Assembly: GCA_024641205.1 (NCBI GenBank) | Contig: JAHEDM010000077.1 | Location: 1-9,046, forward strand | Direction: 5' to 3' | DNA from: Actinomycetes bacterium | Lineage (GTDB): Bacteria; Actinomycetota; Acidimicrobiia; Spongiisociales; UBA4744 | Length of the DNA: 9,046 nucleotides | Part shown: one piece after another, positions 1 to 5,308 of the stretch | How positions within the stretch are numbered: position 1 is the first letter of the stretch | How the letters are laid out: the number at the start of each line of letters is the position of its first letter | The notes under the pieces: generated by a model | The model's input: the letters and a program-made list of their open reading frames with translations, nothing else | Database searches by the model: none | What the model was told of the DNA's origin: nothing | Position numbers and translations under genes: made by a program

Positions 1-381
1 CGGGTCGATTGTGATGTGCTCCAGGCTGATGGCGGAACGAGGACCGCGGCCGTCACCGGGGCCTGGATCGCTATGCACGATGCTTTTTCGGAAGCGGTCG
101 CGACGGGTCGCCTGGGGACCAATCCCATCCACGATTTCCTGGCTGCGATTTCCGTTGGCAACGTGGCCGGGGATGTTTTGCTGGATCTCGAATACGTTGA
201 CGATGTGGCCGCAGATGTCGACATGAACGTGGTCATGACCGGTCGCGGTCTGCTCGTCGAGGTGCAAGGGACGGCCGAGGGAGCACCATTCACCCGGGAT
301 GAGCTCGATGCCATGCTGGATATTGCGGCCAAAGGCATCCAGGAATTGTTCTCCTTGCAGAAGCAGGCCGTGGCCCCGTGA
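1..381 (+). CDS. rph: Ribonuclease PH, C-terminal part (5' end outside window)
   Basis: Phosphorolytic 3'-5' exoribonuclease that trims tRNA 3' ends, using phosphate and releasing nucleoside diphosphates; the family forms a ring-shaped hexamer in the cytoplasm. The frame is open from base 1, and only about the last 126 residues are present (full-length proteins are about 240). The visible start VDCDVLQADGGTRTA is the family signature, and its GGTRTA contains the phosphate-binding Arg. The block at bases 184-243, with DLEYVDDVAADVDMNVVM, carries the conserved acidic metal/catalytic residues. The last four bases (GTGA) overlap the rdgB start, so the two are translationally coupled. This order is common in bacteria. 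Its position beside a tRNA cluster fits its role in tRNA maturation, though that neighbourhood may be chance. Nothing in the visible part looks degraded. Confidence 0.96.
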   Translation, partial: RVDCDVLQADGGTRTAAVTGAWIAMHDAFSEAVATGRLGTNPIHDFLAAISVGNVAGDVLLDLEYVDDVAADVDMNVVMTGRGLLVEVQGTAEGAPFTRDELDAMLDIAAKGIQELFSLQKQAVAP

Positions 382-959
382 GGATCGAGCGCCTGGTCGT
401 CGCCTCCAAGAACGAGGACAAACTCGGCGAGATCGAGGCTGTCCTGTTGGGCCTCGGGTTGGTCAAGGAGATAGTCGCCGGCCTTGATTGGCCGGACATT
501 GAAGAAACCGAACCGACCCTGGAAGGGAACGCCCTCTTGAAGGCACGAACGGTGGCCGCGATCACCGGGTTGCCGTGCCTCGCCGACGACACGGGGCTCG
601 AGGTTGCCGCTCTGGATGGAGCACCGGGGATACGGAGTGCAAGGTTCGCGGGGGAGAAAGCTTCCTACGCCGACAATGTCCGGGCTTTGCTCGAACAGCT
701 TGCGGGACAATCGGACCGGTCGGCACGTTTCCGGACGGTGATGGCGCTGGTCGCGCCCGGTGGATGGGAGATCGTTGCCGAAGGCGTGCTCGAAGGGTCA
801 ATCATCGATCCTCCGCGCGGCGATACGGGTTTCGGCTACGACCCGGTATTCGACGTGGGTGGCCGGACACTGGCGGAGCTGGCCGCGGCTGAGAAGAACG
901 CCATCAGCCACCGGGGCCGGGCGCTGCGCGCCCTGGCCGACAAGCTCCGCAGGATCTAG
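378..959 (+). CDS. rdgB: XTP/dITP diphosphatase (non-canonical purine NTP pyrophosphatase, RdgB/HAM1)
   Basis: Hydrolyses ITP, dITP and XTP to the monophosphate plus pyrophosphate, keeping deaminated purines out of DNA and RNA. The protein is 193 residues, close to the family norm of about 195-200. Motifs in order are SKNEDKLGE (residues 10-18, SxNxxKxxE nucleotide-binding loop), the ETEPTLEGNALLKA region (43-56), ADDTGLEV (69-76, with the catalytic Asp pair 70-71), PGIRSARFAG (83-92), GDTGFGYDP (148-156) and SHRGRAL (177-183, base-recognition loop). The GTG start overlaps the rph stop as GTGA and leaves no room for an independent leader, so it is probably expressed by coupling with rph. It ends 117 nt before the converging tRNA-Leu gene. 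Confidence 0.97.
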   Translation: MRIERLVVASKNEDKLGEIEAVLLGLGLVKEIVAGLDWPDIEETEPTLEGNALLKARTVAAITGLPCLADDTGLEVAALDGAPGIRSARFAGEKASYADNVRALLEQLAGQSDRSARFRTVMALVAPGGWEIVAEGVLEGSIIDPPRGDTGFGYDPVFDVGGRTLAELAAAEKNAISHRGRALRALADKLRRI

Positions 960-1032
960 CCTTTTGTAGTCTGCAGCGGACGCGCCCGACTAGACACCAC
1001 ATCACGACGGACCACGGAAGCGTCGAGTATGA

Positions 1033-1071
1033 GAGTTTGCGAGGCAAACTCCGTTAGGTCGCGAAGCGACC
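1033..1071. terminator. Tandem tight hairpins between convergent rdgB and tRNA-Leu; likely bidirectional terminator
   Basis: Two perfect inverted repeats lie back to back. GAGTTTGC-GAG-GCAAACTC (1033-1051) has an 8-bp stem and a 3-nt loop. GGTCGC-GAA-GCGACC (1057-1071) has a 6-bp stem and a 3-nt loop, and contains the GCGAAGC core known as an exceptionally stable DNA mini-hairpin. They lie between the end of rdgB (+) and the 3' end of tRNA-Leu (-), where a two-way terminator would be expected. Neither has a T-run, so classical intrinsic termination is not shown. They could instead be a small dispersed palindromic repeat. Confidence 0.5.
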
Positions 1072-1075
1072 GGCG

Positions 1076-1160
1076 TGCGGGCGGTGGGACTCGAACCCAC
1101 ATCAGGCTTACGCCCACCAGATCCTAAGTCTGGCGCCTATGCCAATTCGGCTACGCCCGC
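1076..1160 (-). tRNA. tRNA-Leu, anticodon TAG (reads CUA)
   Basis: Read on the minus strand, the acceptor GCGGGCG pairs with CGCCCGC. The T arm is GTGGG-TTCGAGT-CCCAC. The anticodon stem CCAGA/TCTGG holds loop CTTAGGA, giving anticodon TAG. A long variable arm makes it class II, as expected for leucine. The discriminator is A. CCA is not encoded: the genome reads CGC after the discriminator. It is second in a minus-strand pair after tRNA-Lys and is separated from it by a GC hairpin. Confidence 0.97.
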
Positions 1161-1179
1161 GATGAGGGGACGGGAGATC

Positions 1180-1206
1180 CCCGGCGCCTGTTGTGACGGC
1201 GCCGGG
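1180..1206. other. GC-rich hairpin between tRNA-Lys and tRNA-Leu
   Basis: The inverted repeat CCCGGCGCC (1180-1188) / GGCGCCGGG (1198-1206) gives a perfect 9-bp stem with a 9-nt loop, inside the 68-nt spacer of the minus-strand tRNA pair. No T-run follows on either strand. It could be an attenuator after tRNA-Lys, a processing structure, or a folding insulator between the two tRNAs. The structure is seen; the function is inferred. Confidence 0.5.
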
Positions 1207-1228
1207 CCATCGACGCACATGCGCTACG

Positions 1229-1302
<74 letters not shown>

Positions 1303-1345
1303 GAAAGCAGGTTAGCCCCGGCCGGGACGACATCGGAAACCGGGC

Positions 1346-1387
1346 TTGACTGGTGCAGGTCGCCTGGTACCTAGTACCTTGTACCCG
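1346..1387 (+). promoter_or_regulatory. Candidate promoter of the tRNA-Pro-Gly-Arg-His unit, with a 7-bp phased repeat
   Basis: TTGACT at 1346-1351 matches the -35 consensus well. About 16 nt later, three heptamers follow in phase at 1367-1387: GTACCTA, GTACCTT and GTACCCG. They offer several imperfect -10 boxes, such as TACCTA at 1368-1373. Lying about 20-60 nt before tRNA-Pro, this is where a tRNA operon promoter would sit. No box matches TATAAT well, so the exact -10 and the start point are uncertain. Confidence 0.42.
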
Positions 1388-1402
1388 ATGCCGGAGGCAT
1401 CG
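1386..1402 (+). other. Leader hairpin immediately before tRNA-Pro
   Basis: CGATGCC-GGA-GGCATCG has a 7-bp perfect stem and a 3-nt loop, and ends 3 nt before the first base of tRNA-Pro. It would form in the precursor 5' leader next to the RNase P cleavage site. The structure is seen; a role in processing is inferred. Confidence 0.45.
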
Positions 1403-1405
1403 ACT

Positions 1406-1479
1406 CGGGCTGTGGCGCAGTTTGGCAGCGCACCTGCTTTGGGAGCAGGGGGTCGCCGGTTCAAATCCGGCCAGCCCGA
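1406..1479 (+). tRNA. tRNA-Pro, anticodon TGG (reads CCA)
   Basis: The acceptor CGGGCTG pairs with CAGCCCG. The anticodon stem CCTGC/GCAGG holds loop TTTGGGA, giving anticodon TGG. The T arm is GCCGG-TTCAAAT-CCGGC. The discriminator is A, and no CCA is encoded (CAC follows). It is the first gene of the plus-strand tRNA series. Confidence 0.97.
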
Positions 1480-1485
1480 CACATG

Positions 1486-1513
1486 ACCGGTTGCACTAAT
1501 CTGTGCGGCCGGT
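1486..1513 (+). other. Long hairpin between tRNA-Pro and tRNA-Gly
   Basis: ACCGGTTGCAC (1486-1496) can pair along its full 11 positions with GTGCGGCCGGT (1503-1513), with two G-U wobbles and a 6-nt loop TAATCT. It fills most of the 37-nt spacer. With no T-run after it and three more tRNAs downstream on the same strand, it is more likely a processing or insulating stem than a full terminator, but attenuation cannot be excluded. Confidence 0.5.
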
Positions 1514-1516
1514 GTT

Positions 1517-1587
<71 letters not shown>

Positions 1588-1636
1588 CTGCGGACCGTAA
1601 GGTAGACACGGCGGGCCGGGTCGTGATGAATAGTCT

Positions 1637-1709
1637 GCCCCCGTAGCTCAGAGGACAGAGCAGGAGCCTTCTAAGCTCTTGGTCGGGGGTTCGAATCCTC
1701 CCGGGGGCG
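1637..1709 (+). tRNA. tRNA-Arg, anticodon TCT (reads AGA)
   Basis: The acceptor GCCCCCG pairs with CGGGGGC. The anticodon stem GGAGC/GCTCT holds loop CTTCTAA, giving anticodon TCT. The T arm GGGGG-TTCGAAT-CCTCC has one G-T pair. The discriminator is G. CCA is not encoded. AGA is expected to be a rare codon in such a GC-rich genome. Confidence 0.97.
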
Positions 1710-1726
1710 CCCGCCGGTTCGCACAT

Positions 1727-1802
1727 GGTGACCGTAGCTCAGTTTGGTTAGAGCGCCGGGTTGTGGTCCCGGAGGTCGCGGGTTCGAAGCCCGTCGGTCA
1801 CC
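1727..1802 (+). tRNA. tRNA-His, anticodon GTG, with the histidine-specific extra 5' G
   Basis: The acceptor GTGACCG (1728-1734) pairs with CGGTCAC (1795-1801). The extra G-1 at 1727 faces discriminator C73 at 1802, the identity pair for HisRS. The anticodon stem CCGGG/CCCGG holds loop TTGTGGT, giving GTG. The T arm contains TTCGAAG. CCA follows directly at 1803-1805, so this is the only tRNA of the six here with an encoded CCA. It is separated from tRNA-Arg by only 17 nt and from the tig start by 47 nt, with no terminator visible, so a shared transcript is likely. Confidence 0.97.
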
Positions 1803-1827
1803 CCAATCGACGGTGCGAGCGCGCCCG

Positions 1828-1854
1828 TTCCTGATCAAGGAAGGTATGTAGTTG
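1828..1854 (+). promoter_or_regulatory. tig ribosome-binding region: SD, start-stop ATGTAG, and TTG start
   Basis: The SD AAGGAAGGT (1837-1845) lies 6 nt before TTG at 1852, which fixes that start. Between them is ATGTAG (1846-1851), an ATG followed at once by an in-frame stop. It touches the SD with zero spacing, so it cannot begin tig. TTCCT (1828-1832) can pair with AGGAA (1838-1842) in the SD, giving a small hairpin that could modestly limit initiation. Confidence 0.6.
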
Positions 1855-3198
1855 AACACGAATGTCACGGACGCCGGTCCCTTCGAGAAGCTGCTTACGT
1901 TGCAGGTAGCCGAAGCGGACCTTGAAGCTGCCAAATCGCAAGCGGCTCGCCGCCTGTCCAAAGAACTCAAGATCAAGGGATTCCGCCCGGGCAAAGCGCC
2001 GCGGCGGATTGTTGAGGCCACCGTCGGAACCGAACGTCTCCGCAGCGAAGCGATTGACGATGTGCTACCGAAGCTCGTGGCCGATGCTCTCCGAGAGGTC
2101 GATGTGCGCCCGGCGGTTCCACCTCAAGTTGAGAACATGAAAGACATCGAGACCGGTCTCGAGGTCGAGGTCAAGGTCACCATGTGGCCGGTTCTTGATC
2201 ATGTGCCCTCATACGAGCGGTTGGAAATTGAGGTTTCTCAGCCTCAACCCACCGAAGAGGAGCTCGAGCGCCAGCTCAACCGGCTGCGCGATCAGTTTGC
2301 CGAACTCGAAGCGGTGGATCGCCCGGCCGGCGAGGGTGATTTTGTTTCCATCAACCTCAGCGCGACGCGCAACGGTGAGCCCGTCGAAGAGGCTGTCGCC
2401 AACGACTTGCTGTACGAAGTCGGGTCCGGTTCGTTCGTTGAAGGTCTGGATGCCGAGCTTCCCGGCTCGGCCCCCGGGGCCATCGTCAAGTTCAATGCAC
2501 CGCTTCCGACGGGTTTCGGAGACCTGGCCGGTCAGGATGTCACGATGCAAGTGCTGGTCAAGGAAGTGAAGCAGAAGGTTCTGCCCGATCTGACGGACGA
2601 GTGGACGGCTGAGGTCACCGAATTCGCGACGGTAGAAGAGCTGCGCAAGGAACTGAGCAAGCAGATCGAAGAGGTCAAGCGCGGCATCGCTCGAAACGAG
2701 CTTCAGACCAGAGTTTTGGAGTCGCTTCTCGCCGAGATCGACATTCTGATCCCAGAGGCGATCATTGACGCCGAGATGGAGAACACCCTGCATCGATTGG
2801 CTCACCAGCTGGAAGGTCAAGGGATCAGCATCGCCGACTACCTTCGAGTGACCGGCCAGGATCAGCAAGTCTTCGTCGACGACTTGCGCAACCAGGCAGA
2901 TCGCAACGTTCGTACCGATCTCTTGCTAGAGGCGGTGGCTGAAGCGGCCGGGTTTGAGGCATCTCCGGAAGAGTTAGATGAAATCGTTACTGCCCTCGCC
3001 GGGCAGGCGGGCCGGGAGGTCGACGAGTACCGGGCCGAGTTCGCGGAAAGTGTCCAGGAGAAGGCGGTAATGGGTGATATCCTGAAACGCAAGGCCCTCG
3101 AGGTGCTCTTGGAGTCTGCCGTGCCCGTAGATGAGTCCGGCAACCGAATCGACCTCAGCACCCCGGAAGACGACGAAGAGGAGACTGTCGAACCATGA
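1852..3198 (+). CDS. tig: Trigger factor (ribosome-associated chaperone, peptidyl-prolyl isomerase)
   Basis: Binds ribosomal protein L23 near the exit tunnel, shields nascent chains, and carries an FKBP-type PPIase domain. The protein is 448 residues, typical for the family. The N-terminal domain (about 1-115) contains the ribosome-docking signature GFRPGKAP at 43-50. The PPIase domain follows at about 150-245, with GDFVSINLSATRNGE and YEVGSGSFVEGLDAELPG. The long helical C-terminal chaperone domain runs from about 255 and ends in an acidic tail (EDDEEETVEP). The TTG start is chosen for its SD spacing and because an in-frame TAG lies directly upstream. The stop overlaps the clpP ATG as ATGA, so the two are translationally coupled, the usual tig-clpP-clpX arrangement. 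I saw no CIRCE or HAIR heat-shock operator upstream. Confidence 0.97.
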   Translation: MNTNVTDAGPFEKLLTLQVAEADLEAAKSQAARRLSKELKIKGFRPGKAPRRIVEATVGTERLRSEAIDDVLPKLVADALREVDVRPAVPPQVENMKDIETGLEVEVKVTMWPVLDHVPSYERLEIEVSQPQPTEEELERQLNRLRDQFAELEAVDRPAGEGDFVSINLSATRNGEPVEEAVANDLLYEVGSGSFVEGLDAELPGSAPGAIVKFNAPLPTGFGDLAGQDVTMQVLVKEVKQKVLPDLTDEWTAEVTEFATVEELRKELSKQIEEVKRGIARNELQTRVLESLLAEIDILIPEAIIDAEMENTLHRLAHQLEGQGISIADYLRVTGQDQQVFVDDLRNQADRNVRTDLLLEAVAEAAGFEASPEELDEIVTALAGQAGREVDEYRAEFAESVQEKAVMGDILKRKALEVLLESAVPVDESGNRIDLSTPEDDEEETVEP

Positions 3199-3827
3199 GC
3201 TTGAATCTTGAGAACTACCTGGTCCCCACCGTCGTTGAGTCGACCAGTCGGGGCGAGCGGGCGTTCGATATCTACAGCCGGTTGCTCAAGGACCGCATCA
3301 TCTTCCTGGGGACTCCGATCGACGACACGGTTGCGAACCTGATCATGGCGCAGCTTCTGCATCTCGAGAGTGAGGATCCTGACAAAGACATCATGTTGTA
3401 CATCAACTCTCCGGGCGGTTCGATCACCTCGCTGTTCGCGATCTATGACACGATGCAGTACATCAAGCCGGCGGTTGCGACGGTGTGTATGGGGATGGCG
3501 GCTTCCGCAGCCGCCGTAATCCTGTCGGGAGGCGAAAAGGGAAAGCGGTTTGCGCTGCCTCACGCTCGCATCATGTTGCATCAGCCGAGTGGCGGTGCTC
3601 AAGGCCAGGCCAGCGACATCGAGATTCAGGCCAGGTTGATCATGCAGATGCGTGAACAGCTCAACGGGATCCTTGCCGAGCACACCGGTCAAAGCCTCGA
3701 GAAGGTAACGCTGGACACCGAACGCGACTTCTGGATGCTGGCCGATGAAGCACGAGATTACGGCATCGTCGATGCCATTCTTTCCCATCGCGAACTCGCC
3801 GCTGTTGCGGGTGGCAAGGAGGACTGA
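3195..3827 (+). CDS. clpP: ATP-dependent Clp protease proteolytic subunit, ClpP2-like
   Basis: Serine peptidase of the ClpP family. It forms a barrel of two heptameric rings and degrades substrates fed in by ClpX or ClpC. The 210-residue protein has an intact catalytic triad: Ser104 in GMAASAAA, His129 in IMLHQPSGG, and Asp178 in DTERDFWM. The spacing matches the family. The N-terminus has only a short stretch before the core, so propeptide processing is uncertain. Details such as GGSITSLFAIYDTMQYI and AASAAAVIL resemble the mycobacterial ClpP2 type more than ClpP1 (which has ISAGMAIYDTM and AASMGEFLL). The ATG overlaps the tig stop by 4 nt, and clpX begins 2 nt after its stop. A second clpP, frequent in actinobacteria at this spot, is absent here. 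Confidence 0.97.
   Translation: MSLNLENYLVPTVVESTSRGERAFDIYSRLLKDRIIFLGTPIDDTVANLIMAQLLHLESEDPDKDIMLYINSPGGSITSLFAIYDTMQYIKPAVATVCMGMAASAAAVILSGGEKGKRFALPHARIMLHQPSGGAQGQASDIEIQARLIMQMREQLNGILAEHTGQSLEKVTLDTERDFWMLADEARDYGIVDAILSHRELAAVAGGKED
3816..3822 (+). promoter_or_regulatory. Strong Shine-Dalgarno of clpX
   Basis: AAGGAGG lies inside the last codons of clpP, 7 nt before the GTG at 3830. It settles the GTG start of clpX and predicts efficient independent initiation in addition to coupling. Confidence 0.85.
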
Positions 3828-3829
3828 AC

Positions 3830-5098
3830 GTGGCCAAATTCGGTGAGGGCGGAGATCTGCTCAAGTGCAGCTTCTGTGGCAAATCTCAAAAGCAGGTCAA
3901 GAAGCTCATCGCCGGGCCCGCGGTCTATATCTGCGATGAGTGCATCGAACTCTGCAATGAGATCATCGAAGAAGAGTTCTCCGAGACCGAAGAGATTACC
4001 TTTGCCGAGCTTCCTAAACCGAAGGAAATCTACGCCTTCCTCGGCGACTATGTGGTTGGCCAGGACCGTGCCAAAAAGGTCCTCTCGGTCGCCGTATACA
4101 ACCACTACAAACGGGTCCGGGCGGGTGTCCAACCCAAGGACGAGGTAGAGCTTCAGAAATCCAATATCTTGCTCGTGGGCCCGACCGGCTGCGGCAAGAC
4201 CCTCTTGGCTCAAACGCTGGCTCGAATGCTCAACGTCCCGTTTGCGATTGCCGATGCCACGGCCCTTACGGAGGCCGGCTATGTGGGAGAGGATGTGGAG
4301 AACATCCTGCTCAAACTCATCCAGGCCGCCGATTATGACGTCAAGAAAGCCGAGACCGGGATCGTCTATATCGACGAGATCGACAAAGTTGCCCGCAAGG
4401 CGGAAAACCCATCTATCACGCGCGACGTTTCCGGCGAGGGGGTTCAGCAAGCTCTTCTCAAGATCCTCGAAGGCACGGTTGCCTCGGTGCCTCCGCAGGG
4501 AGGTCGCAAGCATCCCCATCAGGAATTTATCCAGATCGATACCACCAACGTCTTGTTCATCGTCGGGGGCGCTTTTGCCGGTCTGGAGGACCTGATCGGC
4601 CGCCGGGTCGGGAACCGGGCTATCGGGTTCGGCGCCGACATTCGGGGACGTTCGGAAGGCCGGTCGGGCGAGCTGCTGGCCAAGGCTCTTCCCGAGGATC
4701 TGATCAAGTTCGGGCTGATTCCCGAGTTTGTGGGCCGTTTGCCGCTGGTGGCGACCGTTGACGATCTGGATCGGGAATCTCTCATCCGGATTTTGAGGGA
4801 GCCCAAGAACGCCCTTGTGCGCCAATACACCAAATTCTTTGAACTCGATGGGGTTGAACTGGCCTTTACCGACGGTGCCCTCGAAGCCATTGCCGATCAG
4901 GCGTTACGGCGCGGGACCGGGGCGCGCGGGCTGCGGGCCATTCTTGAAGAGGTGCTACTCAACACCATGTATGACCTTCCCTCCCGATCCGACATTGGGC
5001 GAGTCTCTATCGACGAGCGGGTGGTTGCCGAACGGGTCAATCCGACTCTCATCTCCATCCATGAGCTCAATGCGGAGCCGCACGAGCGCTCTGCGTGA
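3830..5098 (+). CDS. clpX: ATP-dependent Clp protease ATP-binding subunit ClpX
   Basis: Hexameric AAA+ unfoldase that recognises tagged proteins, unfolds them with ATP and threads them into ClpP. The protein is 422 residues, standard length. The N-terminal zinc-binding domain has C13-x2-C16 and C35-x2-C38. Walker A is GPTGCGKT (117-124), pore loop 1 is GYVG (150-153), and Walker B is IVYIDE (178-183). The ClpP-docking IGF tripeptide is at 265-267, the arginine finger lies in PEFVGRLP (R303), and the sensor II Arg lies in GARGLR (R366). All motifs are intact. The GTG start follows a strong SD. The adjacent clpP supplies its peptidase partner. A weak hairpin at 5107-5120 just after the stop may end the operon. 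Confidence 0.98.
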   Translation: MAKFGEGGDLLKCSFCGKSQKQVKKLIAGPAVYICDECIELCNEIIEEEFSETEEITFAELPKPKEIYAFLGDYVVGQDRAKKVLSVAVYNHYKRVRAGVQPKDEVELQKSNILLVGPTGCGKTLLAQTLARMLNVPFAIADATALTEAGYVGEDVENILLKLIQAADYDVKKAETGIVYIDEIDKVARKAENPSITRDVSGEGVQQALLKILEGTVASVPPQGGRKHPHQEFIQIDTTNVLFIVGGAFAGLEDLIGRRVGNRAIGFGADIRGRSEGRSGELLAKALPEDLIKFGLIPEFVGRLPLVATVDDLDRESLIRILREPKNALVRQYTKFFELDGVELAFTDGALEAIADQALRRGTGARGLRAILEEVLLNTMYDLPSRSDIGRVSIDERVVAERVNPTLISIHELNAEPHERSA

Positions 5099-5106
5099 AC
5101 GAGGTT

Positions 5107-5120
5107 GGGTCGAGCGACCC
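5107..5120 (+). terminator. Weak hairpin after clpX, possible operon end
   Basis: GGGTC-GAGC-GACCC has a 5-bp stem and a 4-nt loop, starting 8 nt after the clpX stop. It is followed by the A/T-rich stretch ATTTCGCGAATATATT rather than a clean T-run. It is in the right place for a terminator but short, so termination is only a possibility. Confidence 0.3.
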
Positions 5121-5130
5121 ATTTCGCGAA

Positions 5131-5136
5131 TATATT
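5131..5136 (+). promoter_or_regulatory. Possible -10 box in the clpX downstream gap
   Basis: TATATT is the best -10-like hexamer in this gap and sits in its most A/T-rich stretch. No convincing -35 is found at 16-18 nt upstream. Transcription would start near 5143, about 6 nt before the in-frame GTG at 5150, which would give a nearly leaderless message of the sort common in actinobacteria. It could serve both the small ORF and the LPFTG gene. Confidence 0.28.
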
Positions 5137-5149
5137 GGACCACTTCGGG

Positions 5150-5296
5150 GTGAATGACCGCGATTCTCGTAGATCGAAGCGCTACCGTAAGCGCTGCTGG
5201 CACTGTCACTTGCGGTGCAGGGAGGCGGAGACCCACGACTCGATATGCGGTCACCTGAGTCGTGGTGAGCCAATGGTGAGACCGGCCCGGCCCTGA
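5150..5296 (+). CDS. Possible small basic Cys/His-rich (zinc-knuckle-like) protein
   Basis: Unrecognised small ORF, 48 codons from the GTG at 5150; the frame stays open back to a TTG at 5105, which would give 63. The N-terminal part is strongly basic (RRSKRYRKR). It is followed by CWHCHLRC and, ten residues on, CGH, giving C-x2-C-x3-C-x9-C-x-H, a pattern that could hold zinc. The stop (5294-5296) is 12 nt before the ATG of the next gene in the same frame, and the SD of that gene overlaps the stop, so coupling is plausible. Neither start has a good SD of its own. A 9-bp inverted repeat (5233-5241 with 5257-5265) also lies inside, so the stretch could instead be a structured leader RNA. Function unknown. 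Confidence 0.35.
   Translation: MNDRDSRRSKRYRKRCWHCHLRCREAETHDSICGHLSRGEPMVRPARP
5233..5265 (+). other. Inverted repeat (possible RNA stem) upstream of the LPFTG-protein gene
   Basis: CCACGACTC (5233-5241) pairs perfectly with GAGTCGTGG (5257-5265) across a 15-nt loop, 43 nt before the downstream ATG. It lies inside the possible small ORF. I compared the region by eye with the common riboswitch classes and could not assign it to any. It could be a leader stem, an operator, or a by-product of codon choice. Confidence 0.4.
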
Positions 5297-5300
5297 AGGG
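5296..5300 (+). promoter_or_regulatory. Shine-Dalgarno supporting the 5309 start
   Basis: AAGGG lies 8 nt before ATG 5309 and overlaps the last base of the stop codon of the possible small ORF. The alternative ATG at 5384 has no comparable site, which favours the longer protein. Confidence 0.5.
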
Positions 5301-5308
5301 TTGGGAAC

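Noticed and set aside
1317..1326. Perfect 10-bp palindrome CCCGGCCGGG between the divergent tRNA units
   Set aside because: It is a simple GC palindrome with no loop and no matching known operator, and is expected by chance in GC-rich DNA.
1806..1851. Heat-shock operator (CIRCE, HAIR) or ClgR box before tig-clpP-clpX
   Set aside because: I looked for TTAGCACTC/GAGTGCTAA, CTTGAGT/ACTCAAG and CGC-N5-GCG type boxes. None is present in this leader, and the CGCGAAGCG at 1060-1068 has the wrong spacing and location.
1671..2021. Minus-strand frame with RRASNPRPPGPQPGALTKLS and EDSNPRPRA
   Set aside because: It is antisense read-through of tRNA-Arg and tRNA-His and the tig 5' end, another typical false protein.
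2862..4825. Two long minus-strand frames (308 and 355 codons) opposite clpP and clpX
   Set aside because: They are shadows of real genes created by GC-rich third positions. The plus strand has intact family motifs, and the minus frames show none.
5099..5308. Known riboswitch in the clpX-LPFTG gap
   Set aside because: By eye it lacks the conserved cores of the cobalamin, TPP, SAM, glycine, c-di-GMP and c-di-AMP classes. Only an unassigned stem is seen.
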